NCBI RefSeq assembly: GCF_000143415.4
Contig: NW_003314267.1
Location: 2,136,932-2,200,931, forward strand
Reading direction: 5' to 3'
Length of the DNA stretch: 64,000 nucleotides
Origin: Selaginella moellendorffii
Lineage: Eukaryota > Streptophyta > Lycopodiopsida > Selaginellales > Selaginellaceae
Part shown: piece by piece, positions 45,860-57,404 of the stretch
Position numbering within the stretch: the stretch's first letter is position 1
How the letters are laid out: the number at the start of each line of letters is the position of its first letter
Translations under genes and position numbers: made by a program
The notes under the pieces: model-generated
The model's database searches: none
What the model saw: only the letters and a program-made list of their open reading frames with translations
What the model was told of the DNA's origin: nothing

Positions 45860-48295
45860 ATGATCCGCCGTGCGCGCGCGCGGCAATGCAAGCGAATCGG
45901 CGCCAGATTTTGCAAGCTGAGAGGGTTATCGGCGGGATTTTGCAAGGCTGGCAGGGATTTCGATGTCGCCGGCTTGATCTCGGCCTTGAAGGATTCCAGG
46001 GACCTGCGGAGCTGCAAGAGGCATCACATTGATGCGGTTGAGAAGGGTCTTTGCTCCAACATCCTCGTCGCCAACACGCTGATTCGAGTGTACGCCAGAT
46101 GTGGGAGCTTGGCCGATGCTCGCAGCGTTTTCGAGTCACTGGAAGTCCCGGATGTGGTGTCCTGGAATGCGCTACTTCAGGGATACGTCGAGAATGGGGA
46201 GAGCCGGCAAGCTCTGGTATTGCTTGGAAGAATGGAACAGGAGGGGTGTCTTCCAGATGGTAGAACTTTCGTCACAGCTCTCAAGGCTTGCTCGAGTCTA
46301 GCAACCAAAGAAGGAAATGCGAAGAAGGTGGAGTACGTGAAGGTGGCCAAGGTTTTCTACTGTGAGGCCATAGATTCGAGGCAACTAGACATCTTTGTGG
46401 CGAACACATTGGTTGATACTTTAGCCAAATGTGGGAGCTTGGAGGATGCTCGTTTGGTTTTCGAGAGGATGCCAGGTCATGACGTTGTTTCTTGGACAGT
46501 TTTGGTGCTCGGACATGTCGACAACGAACAGTGTGAGACCGCTTTGGAGCTGTTTGAACTTATGCACTCGAGGGGCTGCATTGGGAATGCCCGGACTTTC
46601 TCCTCGGCTCTAACGGGGTGTTCTAGACTGGCAGATAAGGAAGAAGCTAAGCTAGTCGACGGGTCTCTTGTGAAGGCCGAAAGTCTTGAAGTTGGGATGG
46701 CGATTCACTCACGAGCATCAAGCAGTGGCTGTGACTCAGACGTTTTCGTTGGGAACACTTTGCTCGACATGTACGTCAAGTGTGGCAGCATGATTAGAGC
46801 TCGGCGGGTTTTCGATGGGATGAAGCTTCATGATGTGGTATCGTGGACTACGCTGATACAGGGATATGCCGAGAACGGTGAGCCAGTGGTGGCTTTACAG
46901 CTCTACGCTCGCATGAAGCTGGCAGGATGTAAACCGGATTCCAGGTGCTACGTCGCCGCGCTTTTGGCTTGCTCGAGTTTGGCAGCGGCTGAAAAACTCC
47001 GTGAGTCCAGTGGGAGCTTGGTGACGCTCGAGTGCTTGGACAAAACCAGGATGGTCTACCAGGAAGCTGTAAGCAGTGGATTCGGGCAGGATATGTACGT
47101 CAACACGGCAGCAGTTCGTGCATATTCAAAGTGTGGGAGCAGCGCTGGTGCTCGAGTGATATTCGACAACGTGGCACACCGGGACACTTTCCTGTGGAAC
47201 GCAATGCTTCTGGGACATGTTGAAAACGGGGAAAGCGACTCAGCACTTGGACTGGTTGCAGTAATGCAAGAACAGGGTCACAAAGGAGATGCTCGGACTC
47301 TCAGTACGGTATTGACGGCTTGTGCAAACTTGGGAGTCAAAGCAGAGAAAGCAGAACCATCATTATCAGATGGAATGAAGGCCAGATATCTGGAACAGGG
47401 GATGGCTTTACACTTGGAAGCATCAAACTCGGGGTTTGACAAGTCGGACATATTCGTGGGGAACGCTTTGGTCGACATGTACGCGAAGTGTGGGAGCCTG
47501 GAGCGTGCCACAGAGGTTTTCCGCAGCATGCCGCGCAGGGACGTGGTGTCGTGGACTTCGATGATTCTGGGATACGCCGGGAATGGCAGAGCAGCGCTAG
47601 CCTTAGAGCTGTTCTTCTCCGGCATGGACGTCGCGGCAAACGCTAGAACTTACGTGGCTGCGCTTGTGGCTTGCGGCGACTTGGTAGCACTGGAAAGTGG
47701 GAAGCGTGTCGAGGCTCGAGTTTACAGGAGTGGAGTGGAGAGCGATCCGGTGGTGGCAACCGCGCTGGTGGATTTTTACGGGAACTGTGGAGACATGGCT
47801 GCTGGGCGGCGAGCTTTCGACTGGAGCTCGCCAAGGGACGTGAAGCAGTGGAACGCAGTGATCGGGGGCTACTCTCGATCCGGAGAGATCGACCAGGCAT
47901 TGTCGCTGTTCCAGAGGATGAGGGACGAGAGGTTGCGAGCCGACGCCATCACTTTCTTCTCCATCCTCTCGGCTTGCAGCCACGCCGGAGAGATCGACAG
48001 GGCGCGGGAGTGTTTCCAGGCCATGGCCGAGTTTGGCATCGCCCCGAGCGTCCAGCACTACTCGTGCCTGATCGATCTGTTTGGCCGAGCCTCGAGACTG
48101 CGCGAAGCAGTGGAGCTTCTCGAGGCTGTGCCCCTCCTCAAGGCCGATCGTGTTGCGCGGATGACGGTCTTGAGCGCGTGCCAGCGCTGGAAAGAAGCTG
48201 GAACTGGAAGGAATGTGTTTGATTCTCTGTTGGAACCCGATGATAAATGTAACAGTGCTCAAGCATTGGTGTTCATGGCAAACGCAAATTCGTAG
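45860..48295 (+). CDS. PLS-class pentatricopeptide repeat protein, E-type
   Basis: A single 811-codon exon. The first ATG in frame is at 45860; the frame is open 7 codons further upstream without ATG. About six P-L-S triplets are marked by repeated DVVSWNALLQGYVENGE-type S motifs, LVANTLIRVYARCGSL-type L motifs and TFVTALKACSSL-type P motifs. After them HYSCLIDLFGRASRLREAVE and MTVLSACQRWKEAG resemble the end of the repeat array and an E1 motif. No DYW deaminase domain follows. Such proteins bind organellar RNA one base per repeat and guide C-to-U editing, recruiting a deaminase in trans when DYW is missing. Lycophytes edit organellar RNA very heavily, which suits this. The target organelle is not clear from the N-terminus, which is Arg-rich. 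The lack of introns is typical of PPR genes and contrasts with the neighbours. Confidence 0.9.
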   Translation: MIRRARARQCKRIGARFCKLRGLSAGFCKAGRDFDVAGLISALKDSRDLRSCKRHHIDAVEKGLCSNILVANTLIRVYARCGSLADARSVFESLEVPDVVSWNALLQGYVENGESRQALVLLGRMEQEGCLPDGRTFVTALKACSSLATKEGNAKKVEYVKVAKVFYCEAIDSRQLDIFVANTLVDTLAKCGSLEDARLVFERMPGHDVVSWTVLVLGHVDNEQCETALELFELMHSRGCIGNARTFSSALTGCSRLADKEEAKLVDGSLVKAESLEVGMAIHSRASSSGCDSDVFVGNTLLDMYVKCGSMIRARRVFDGMKLHDVVSWTTLIQGYAENGEPVVALQLYARMKLAGCKPDSRCYVAALLACSSLAAAEKLRESSGSLVTLECLDKTRMVYQEAVSSGFGQDMYVNTAAVRAYSKCGSSAGARVIFDNVAHRDTFLWNAMLLGHVENGESDSALGLVAVMQEQGHKGDARTLSTVLTACANLGVKAEKAEPSLSDGMKARYLEQGMALHLEASNSGFDKSDIFVGNALVDMYAKCGSLERATEVFRSMPRRDVVSWTSMILGYAGNGRAALALELFFSGMDVAANARTYVAALVACGDLVALESGKRVEARVYRSGVESDPVVATALVDFYGNCGDMAAGRRAFDWSSPRDVKQWNAVIGGYSRSGEIDQALSLFQRMRDERLRADAITFFSILSACSHAGEIDRARECFQAMAEFGIAPSVQHYSCLIDLFGRASRLREAVELLEAVPLLKADRVARMTVLSACQRWKEAGTGRNVFDSLLEPDDKCNSAQALVFMANANS

Positions 48296-49365
48296 ACAAA
48301 ATGGTGGTCTGCTGACGTGGCGATGATTATTCGAGGATATGCTACCGTTTCGCTGAAGTGGATATGCATACCAGTCGAGGAGTACTTTCTTCTTGAATGA
48401 ATCTAACTCTTGATTCTTCACCTAGTCTGTTCTTCCTCTGGAATGTCTTACACTACGCTCCTTTCTGCTAGTCTTCCTTCTTCCTGAGCTATTTTGTTTG
48501 CTATCCTGAGCCCGAAAACTATCTTCTCACCTCCTTGCTTTCAGAGCAGTCCAAGAGTAGGCAGACAGATAGCATGAGTTGAAAGTCTGCCGCTACCTGA
48601 ACTTTGCTGCTCTACCTCTGCCGTTCCATGAAAATCTGCTGCTCCTAGCTAAGCTTTGCTGCTTCTCTACTGCTATTGCTAGCTGCTTCTCTGCTGCTGC
48701 TAACTTTGACTCTCCCTCCTGTCGAATACAAAGTGAGACACGAAGAAAACCACTTGCCTAGCTGCATAAGAACTCCGAGTGCATATCTCCCTATATGATG
48801 CCTGTTCCTCCTCCATTTACGTGCTACCTGTAAACAAAGTCAGACATCTCTATGCCTCTTGCTTAGCTCACCATTGTGCCGAATTCTGCTACCTGTAAAC
48901 AAAATCAGACACGGACTTCTTTTGTCGGAAGTGTTTATGGCACTCAAGGCATCCGTGGGTGTGACGCGGCTGGCGCTGTTCGTGTTTGGCTACGTCAAGC
49001 TGCTTTAGAACTCACTAACGTGCCGAATGCTGCTACCTGCAAACAAATCAGACACCAAGAAACAACCACTTCTCTACACCTCTTGTCTGGCTGCTTTGAA
49101 ACTCCGTGCATTGTTCCTCCTCCATTTTCGTTCTCCGCCGCTGTAGCTCCAGCTCCATCTAGCAGTATAAACCAACTCCTGCCATGCCTATCACGTAAAC
49201 CACTTTTCCTTGAAGGCAAAGACCTTGTCACCCGGATCGAACACCACGGGAAGCCTCGCAGCGCACCAAGTGTGGCGTGCTGCAAGCTGGGAAAGCATAC
49301 ACATCTAAGTGGAGATGGACGAGACAGTGGGCCACAAGCCGTGAAACGAAAAGCTCGTTGGCATA
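48296..49365. repeat. Intergenic DNA with imperfect interspersed repeats
   Basis: No gene seen. The phrase TGCTACCTGTAAACAAA, followed by TCAGACA, recurs at about 48822, 48888 and, slightly altered, 49031. A longer block (GACAC-AAG-AACCACTT ... CCTCCTCCATTT) occurs around 48732-48820 and again around 49050-49125, so the region grew by local duplications. Confidence 0.6.
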
Positions 49366-52300
49366 GCTCATAAGCTTGTCCTCGGGGCCTCACTGTCGTC
49401 GTCCTCGTCGAGCACAATGCTCTGCTGCAGCTGGGCGATCAAGGCTTTCACATGCTGGACATGTTTGCCCACCTGGAAACACAAAAACAAAACATTAGGT
49501 GAGATTAATTTGAGATGAAAAAATGAGGGAACTCATCAAAACTTCATCATTCTGCTTATTGATCAAATCGCGCTTCCTTGGCATTGCTTCGCCTCTTTGC
49601 AAATCCTCCTCCTTGTTCTTTGTCCCTCCCTCTCCACACCGCAAACCAACTCCATATATTTGTCCCAGGAACAAGGAGCCTTGTGGGAGGTTTTTTCGCC
49701 ACTTCAAGGCGCGGAGCTCCGGCAAAGCTGTGGAAGACCACTGTGAAGCTGGCGATTTGCAGCAACGCTAGCCATGTGGTGTGAGAACTTGGAAAGCTTG
49801 GGACAAGTTATCAAGGCAGCGATGAAACGAGGAGATTGGCTCCAGATGCCCAGGAGCTCCCTCTTTGTTGCTGGATTCGCGAGAGAAGGTGAGCTGCTAA
49901 AGCCTCGGAGCAGCAAGTCTCCTTGCCGGTTTTGACGAGGCCCGAGCTCTCGATGGCTTCCAGCACCCATTTTAAACCTCAACACTTCCTGTGTACCTGC
50001 GGTTTCGAGTGGTGAAGCTTACGCATTCCTTCTTCCTGTTCTTCTTTCTCCGATCGCTCGCTCGCGATCTCACCGTCGTGTTGTCGAGCGTGGTGCTCTC
50101 TCGGGATGCTACCAGAGGAGCCGAAACTTCAATGGTCACGCGAGCTCCCTGAGCTTCTTCTCGCAGAGCTCGAGATAAACTTCGCCGGCTGCCGGCCGTA
50201 CTCGTCAGTGCTTGAGAAAGTCACCAGGACCAGGGGATCGGCACGGTTGAGAACTGTCCCAAGTTCGCAGGATTCGACGGCTCCACCGCCACCCTCACTA
50301 TCGGAGCCGTCTCGCAACTTAAGCCCGCGAGTGGTCACCGTCTTGAGTCCATCGCCACCACGTTTCCAGCCGCTACATTGTGCCGATCATGCAGTGACAG
50401 TCGCCACCTCAAAGCTCCGCTTGTCCGTTCCGTAGCGACAGTTGGATCGTAGACCTCCGAGAGCACGTAGATTCTCTAGCCAGCAATTGCAGAGGCCCCA
50501 TTCCCAGCCACCGGAGAGAAGTCTGCACAAAACCCGAAATTTCCTCTTCTTCGTGCTGTTCCTCGTCACGGAAGAAGTAGCTCTCGGATCGAAAGCCACT
50601 GACAATGCCCTTCACCTCGGGTAGCGGCGAGAGCTTGAGCTCCGTGCCGAGTCTGTCCACCTTGTTGAGCCCGACCGGAGCACAGAGTGGCGTGGATTCC
50701 CTCGCAAATATCCAACAAAACGAGAGCTCAATCTTACTGCCATGGAGACCTCGCCGGCGTGATCAATGGAGGTGCTCTTGATCGTGATGCTCGTCGTTGA
50801 GGAGGTAGCGAAGCTTACCCGCTTGCTTGGAGTGAGCGACGCTATCGCCGGCAAGACATGTTCCATCGTCGCTATAGCTGTGCCACGTCGGATGATCTCG
50901 CCTGGCAACACGAAGCGAGTGACGATCCTTTGCTAGGATTCGCTTTTCAAATTATTTTCATCTTCTGCTCTTCATCACCTGTTGCCTCCTTTTTGCCAGG
51001 AACATCTTGAGATCATGGAGGCGAGGCTCTTCTTCAATGAACTTCGGGTTGTCAACCATAGTCGTCAGCACCTCCACGACCACGTCCAAATTGAAGCTGT
51101 TATTGAAGCGGTCAATCAACCTGCAAACGAGAATGAACACGGCAGGAGGAAAGAGACGTGAGCTTACGCCTGAGAAGCAGATGCTTCATCCGTCTTGGGT
51201 GACACTCGTCATCTCCTTGCAGGTTTGCACCCAACCTGAAAATCAAACATACATTTACAGACCAGGAACATATATAGACTCACAAATCTTGGGGAAGTTG
51301 TGGACAAACGACGAGCTCTTCTGCCAAGAAAAGAGGAAGCGATCCACTGCCATGGCCTCCTCCGCCCGAACGAACACCAACACCTCCTGGAAACACTGCT
51401 GAAGTTTAGCCATCTCCATCGCTGCAGCAACTTGGATCTCCTTGGGGCCGTAGGAGGCAGAGGAGAAGCCAATGATCTTAAGGCTGCTGCTGTTGTGGCT
51501 TCTGCTTCCGAGGAGGATCTTGAGAGGATGAGACCCCTGGCGTGAATCTTGGCAAGAGCTTCATTGGCAGGAGCAGGTGCTGCTTGCACGTCTCGCACAC
51601 TGAACGTGAAGTAGCTACCGCGAGGTTTACCTTCGTCGCTGGTCATCACGTAGGCGAACATTGTCCCACACAAGAAACCCCACGAGACGAGTTGTGGTAT
51701 CATTTGTGGCCCTGCATTTGTGGAGCGTCTTTGTACGCGTCCACCTCGGTGACGATCTTCCGGAGGTTGGTCGTCTCGGCGTTTGGAAACCGTAGTCAAG
51801 TCCTGCACCTTGAGAACCACCTCCTTCTGCTTGTACTTGGCGGAGATGACGGATGAATCAGTGTCTCTCGACCACTTGCAAGAGACATCCTCCGAGATTC
51901 TCCATGCCTTGGCTATGGACTTGAAGCTTTCCACCACACGGGAAAGAGCTTGGACAAGCTTAGCGAGTAATCTCTGACCACCACGCTGAACTGGAGCGGA
52001 AAGGAAAAAGTACCTTGGCATACCAGATGGATCCACATTCCACCAGAGCACCAAAGAAAGCACTGGTGACCAGCATGTACGTGAAAAGCCTCCTGTAACA
52101 CTTGGATGAGTGCAAGAAAAAGGAAACACACACAACCAAGCCAGACCTTACACATTCCTCTAGAGAGAAGTCAATAATCCCAACGATAAGAGGCCGATTG
52201 CCTCTTGCGTCCTTGACATATATGTCCGGCCGGCCGAATGTGTGTTTCCAAAGCTGTCCCCGGAAATCTCTGAGAGCACCAGAGAAGCTCTTTGGGCACT

Positions 52301-52380
52301 TCCAGCAGACCCTCAAGACTCTGCTGTGCCTACTTCTGTGTGTGGATTGGACGCCTGCCACTTTGCATGAATTTCATCCA
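49366..52380 (-). other. Coding-like fragments of an unidentified, possibly decayed gene
   Basis: Several minus-strand stretches look like exons but I could not build one continuous gene. Examples: 49472-49366 after a good acceptor, a helical, acidic end (KHVQHVKALIAQLQQSI...EAPRTSL) with a stop; around 51138-50958 LIDRFNNSFNLDVVVEVLTT; around 51530-51290 KEIQVAAAMEMAKLQQCFQE; around 51960-51790 LAKLVQALSRVVESFKSIAK; around 52300-52020 RGNRPLIVGIIDFSLEE and FTYMLVTSAFFGALVECGSI. Near 51790 the likely reading frame shifts. I know no family that unites these. Either it is a lineage-specific gene with many exons or a pseudogene. Confidence 0.35.
50390..50660 (-). repeat. Fragment duplicated at 61190-61460
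   Basis: Read on the minus strand both copies include a frame with GIVSGFR and share long near-identical stretches, for example around GTAGCTCTCGGAT and GCCACTGACAATGCC. They are parts of one duplicated and diverged sequence. Confidence 0.65.
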
Positions 52381-53998
52381 GCGGCGCACACCATCAGCGC
52401 TACACACACTAGCCAGCCGCTCTCCAGCCATAAAAATTCTATTATGGTTTTAGAAAATGCTAGGACCATAGATAAGATGTCTGAATCTACCTGGTAATTT
52501 CCAAAAGAAAGTTCAATAATGAAGTAATTATTATATGATCACCTTTTAATAATGTGGAGCATGAAATCTCTACTATTACCTGATCATTACCAGATCGTCC
52601 AGTTCCCATTTCCCTGTAGCGCAAGCAAACTTTATGAGTCAGGACTCACCATAAGTCCGTTCTATAGACGTGTAAGCAACAGTTCCACAAGGAAATTTCA
52701 AAATCTTGGCATGAAATCGCAGGAGCAAAGACGAGCATCCGAATGATTTGCCGTCACAATCAAGGCTTTCCATCAGAATGGAAAGATCAGAGTAGGACTT
52801 ATCGGGAGCAAGATATGGAGAGTACCAGCGGCTAGATATGTAGCTTTGCTGAATTGTTTCGAAACGCTGCAAAGATTGGAGGGCTGTGTGTTGATGTCAA
52901 ACTAAAGTGCTATCTATTAGTGAAGATGACTGTAAAGTTCCAAGTAATAGCCAGCTGCACTCTTGCAACCTGAACGGAAGATTTCGAGCCGTACTGTTTT
53001 TGTCATAAACCAAAGAACCTCACCAGTTGCAAGCAAAGTTCGTGTACCGTCCTGTCGCAAGGAACTCAGGAAGTGGGAAGAAACTAAAAACCGGTCATGA
53101 ACCTTGTGATAGAAGATTGTCTCTTTGCGTTCAATGCATGGTTCAGCAAAGGACGTGGCCTACAGCCAGAAATCTGGTCTCTGACTTGCCGATACTTTAA
53201 ATATTGGTACTTTTGCGTAAGATCCGCTCCACCTTAGTTAACACAAGCTCTCACGAGGAGAAGGCTCCTGTCAATATATAGATTGGAAGGAGGACTCCTT
53301 GCAGAAAATGTGTTTTTGCTGCAAAATGGGATATAGATCTATCATGGTCCAAGTTTGATGGAGTAACTCGTTAGATTAGGATTCATCCATTCATGTGTTC
53401 CATATGAAATCAAGAACACCGTAGCTGAGTTCTCTAAAAGAGCGAAAGCCTTCTAGTGAACCATAATAAGTTCTTTGGCAGGCTTATCTTCAAATCAAAT
53501 CCCGGCTAAGCATTGGAGAACCGAAGCACGAAAACTTTATAAACTTACTTTTCATCGTTTGAAACAAAGGACTCTTAACCCCACCTAAACAAAACGAGAA
53601 AAGACAATCAGAAACCATGAGATGGTTTTTTCTGATGAACAGCTTACCTGCTGAAGCAACTCCTAGGAAACCAATGGCATTAATACGTTCAAGTCCTCCG
53701 CGATCAATCTCGTCTCCGAGCAGGGATTGTCCAACGTTGTGATCATTTGCAAGCGCAGTAGCATGGAGAATGATCCTCCATCTTTACCAGAGGCATGGCA
53801 TTCTTTCTCTTGCTTTCCTTCTCTTTGAATGAATGTGAGATTCTATCAAGCAGGACTTGGACACCCAGCACTTGCGGAGGATTTCGTTCAAGTGAGAGCT
53901 CCTTATCGATCGATCGATCCAAAGTTCCATCTGTGTATATAGGTACGAAGGCATACACCCTCCTCCGGCTTCCTTACGAGAGTGCAAAATCCGGATGG
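52381..53998. other. Intergenic DNA 3' of the first WOX copy
   Basis: No exon recognised. Parts (about 52590-52640) resemble sequence near 56265-56300 and 58830-58870, so it belongs to the duplicated WOX unit. Confidence 0.45.
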
Positions 53999-54810
53999 TT
54001 AAAATGGGTCCAGCTTCCCGCCTTGCTCGTTGCCAGTGAGAACCATTTGCCCAATTGCCGGCACTGTGCCAGTGCCAAGGTTGCCCATGAGATCGAGCGT
54101 TTTGGGATCATACGACTCCACGCCAGACCCTGCACAGAAAAAAATGTTTTAGAACAGAAGAACGATCTTGCCCAATCTTGAACAGCAAGAGGAAAGGAAG
54201 ACGTTCTTCTCTCTTTTTTGTTCTCGAAAATTAAAGACCGATGCATGGGAGGGAGATCTCTAGAAGAGAAGATTGAAGAAGATTGTAGCAGCGAGGTGAT
54301 TTACCGGATGAGGCTGAATCAGCGGCGGTGGTGGCGATGGCGATGGCCGCAGGGGAGCCGGAGGTGCCGGAGGCGGTGGCCGCCTCGATGCGGCGGCGCT
54401 TGTGTTTCTCGCTAGCATTCTTGTTATGGAACCAGTAGTAAACATTGGCACCGTCGACCGGCTGACGAGCTCGTTTATCTCTGAGATTTTCTCGTGCGAT
54501 GGACGCGTCACTTTTGCGTAGAATTCCTCCAAGATTTGCAGCTGCTCCTGTTTGGGTGCCATCGCTTCTGCACGGACCTCGTCGGCGTTGGCACGGAAGA
54601 GATATCGGTGTAGTCCCTGCGACCTTGCGGAAGAACGATTGAGCAATGCCCAAGCCAAGCAACAAAACGAAAACAAAGCGATCGAGGTAGCGAGAGAGAA
54701 AGATACCTCTGTGATGGACATGCAAGGCCCTGATCTCCATGCGCTCGATCTGATCAGATGTGGACGATGCCAGCGATGAAACCGCCTGCTCCTCATTCGA
54801 TACTAGCTCC
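53999..54810 (-). pseudogene. WOX homeobox gene with a broken homeodomain
   Basis: A homologue of the gene at 56513-57404. Recognisable parts on the minus strand: an N-terminal exon ending near 54712 (IERMEIRALHVHHR); a second exon from about 54635 to 54305 holding the homeodomain and an Ala/Ser-rich tail; and a 3' exon 54129-53999 (GTVPAIGQMVLTGNEQGG, stop). The homeodomain is spread over three frames: the start (KRWHPN) in one, helix 1-2 (QEQLQILEEFYAK, EKISEINELV) in a second, and helix 3 (GANVYYWFHNKNASEKHKRR) in a third. At least two frame disruptions therefore lie inside the DNA-binding domain, one near 54553 and one near 54466. Unless these are sequence errors, no functional homeodomain can be made. 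Confidence 0.75.
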
Positions 54811-54950
54811 GGGGATCGATCGATAGCGAAGAACAGCCGAAGGCAGGGATTTTGCTTGCACAGGAGCTGGAGAAATGGAGAAAGAGCAGCTTGGAAGAGC
54901 GGCGGTCGCGTCCCTATTGTGTCGCACTTACTCTCAGAATTTTCTCCCAC

Positions 54951-56512
54951 TGTACTTTAAACAAGATTATTAAGTATTGACTTCCTCTTCTCCTGTTTGT
55001 TTTTTTTTAAATTCTTGTTTTCAAATTGTTTTCTTCCAATGATTTTTGAGATGCTAGCAGCAGCTACAGCTTTGCATTGCTGCAGTGTGATTCGGTTTGA
55101 TGAGATTTATTATTTTCACGATGCTTCAGCCGATTATCTTCTTGCCCGTTGAAGCTAGAACAGGCTAGCAACGCAGCCGAGGATCGGGGCTCTCGTTTTT
55201 CATCAGCTGGAAGACCTGTGGCTCGCCATTCTCGACGTATGCCATCATGAGTGACACTACGCTTTACTCCGACGTCCCAAAGCTTGGCGAGCTCTGGATA
55301 TGGCACACTTTACATATACATGTCCACCGTGCAGTTGCTTTCTGGCTTCCTCCTTTTGCAAGACCTTACTTCGACTAGCTTTGCTGCTTTCCTTTGCTGC
55401 TAAGCCCTCGCAGGCGGTGGTCATGGGTGGGCCGATCTAGTTAAAAGGTCGGGGGACAACGATCCGCCGCTCGCGCAGCGATGACCGTTGCCGACGAAGA
55501 GTCCGACAGCAGCGTCAAATAACACATGTATTCATGACTATGAGAAACTCGAAGAGTTCGAGAGTGTCGTCGGCTTAAACGTACCCATGGCCAAGCCATT
55601 CCACAGCACGAGAAGCTCGAGCAAAAACTTTCAAAAGAGCAAAAAGACAACTGTGTCGTTGTATCGAACTCCGTGCCTTAGTCCGGAACCGGAACCAAAC
55701 TGACCATCTGTCAGAGAAGTGGAGGGGAGGAATATAGCTGCAAAAGGAGAAAAGATAATCAGAAAATATGAGATGGTTCTTTGATGAACAGCCTACCTGC
55801 GTCGAGAATTGACCGGGTGCTGTACGTAGAAAGTGAGATTACAATAAGTGCATATAACCATGCAGAGATGAAGTGCTTCAACCACACACTGACCAAAAAT
55901 GATTCTTGTCAGTAATTCACCTGCAGAATCCTCTGTCTGCTATAGAAGATGTTACGTCTCCTCACTGATTGAGGTTTTGGTTTGAAACTCAATCTACACC
56001 ATGGATTTTTCATTAGCACCGCAGCATCTATGTTCCTCAGATTTCCCCCAGAATGTCAGTCTCAAGGCCATGCAATCACCTTGAACGGATCTCTCCTTGT
56101 AAAGAAGCAAAACAGTGAATCCTTTTGGAGTACTCACGGAATCTGTGAGTGAGGCATGGCCTCAAGGTCATCCTTCAGCTCATCAGCAGCACTTCAACTT
56201 CAATGGAAGTTTACTTGAAAGCCTGAGAACCAGAAGGACGCCTCGATCATGATTCCCATATCCAGGCAGCGCAAGCAAACGCATGCAAATCATCAGCACC
56301 TTTGGAAGTAAATTGCCGCCTTGGCAGTGCTCATGTTATTGATGTGCAGCGCCACCATCGAAGACGAACTCCATGGCCTGAGCCGGATCGCCTAACGAAC
56401 ACCGATCTCGAGAGGAAATTTGGTTTTACTTGGAAAGATAAAAAGATTTGCGTACATGATTCATAACCTCAAATTGCGCGATCGAAGGGCTGGTCTTGCG
56501 GGACGGGGATTT
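54951..56512. other. Intergenic DNA between WOX copies 1 and 2
   Basis: No gene recognised. It includes a block at about 55045-55095 (ATGCTAGCAGCAGCTACAGC and following) that recurs upstream of the other WOX copies, and a stretch around 56260-56390 shared with 58840-58960. These mark it as part of a duplicated unit. Confidence 0.5.
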
Positions 56513-57404
56513 CATTCTGTCGTTGAAATGTTCCTACACCCAAGACGAAGAATGAGAAAGAAAAAAAAGAGAAGAGGATGGCTTTCCATCTTCCTTACGA
56601 GACTGCACTCCAGAGCGCCGCGCTCGTTGGTGGGAACAATCGCTGGCGCCACGCCATCGTCAACATTTCGGAGCGTTATGAGAGACGACTCCGGGCCAGA
56701 CCCTGCACAGAAAAAAATGTTATAGAACAGGGCTTGGAAGAAAAGAAAGAACGCAAAGATCTTCCCCAGTTAACTATAGCTACGGCAGCTCTAACGATCT
56801 ATCAGAACAAGAAAAGAAAATCCTCTCATTTTTTTCCTCCTCTCTTCGCAAGGAGTGCTGGAAATGAAAAACCGATGGATATGATATGATTCATGGACTC
56901 GTCCTCTGCACTGGATTTACCGGATGAAGCTGACGCAGCGGCGGTGGTGGCGATGGCGGAGGCGCATGCGCCGGAGGCGGCGTTGGCCTCCTCGATGCGG
57001 CGGCGCTGCCGTCTCTCGCGGGCCTTCTTGTTCTGGAACCAGAAGTAGACTTTGGACTCAGAGACCGGGCCATGATCATGGTCGACGAGGTCGACTATCT
57101 CTGCGATGTTCTCCTGAGATGGCATCGTCCCTTTCGAGTAAAGATCCTCCAGGACGGCCAGCTGCTCTCTGTTCGGCAGCCATCTCTCATGCGGGGGCCT
57201 CGCCGAAGCTGCCACGAGATCGTTGTTTTCCCTTTGACCTTGCGAAAGAACGATTGCTGTGTCAGTCAAGCAGCAAACAAAAGCAAAAAAATGGACAGAT
57301 CGACTTCGAATTCGGTGTTCTTTGTGCAATGCCTTAAGCTCCAGAATCTGCGTGCGGCGATCGACCTGAGACGACGCCCGCGGTGAAACCGCGCGCCGGC
57401 TCAT
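56513..57404 (-). CDS. WUSCHEL-related homeobox protein (WOX13-like clade)
   Basis: Exons 57404-56921 and 56702-56513 in the simplest model (225 residues). The homeodomain is continuous: ERWLPNREQLAVLEDLYSKG, NIAEIVDLVDHDHGPVSESK, VYFWFQNKKARERRQRRR. The extra residues between helices 2 and 3 and the YFWFQNKKAR helix are typical of WOX proteins, and the lack of a WUS box and the early-diverging plant context suit the ancient WOX13 clade. These regulate cell fate and stem-cell maintenance. The first exon may hide an intron (about 57340-57246), because the neighbouring copy is spliced there. A GTAAGG donor near 56580 suggests the 3' end may also be spliced further, so the termini are uncertain. 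Confidence 0.8.
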
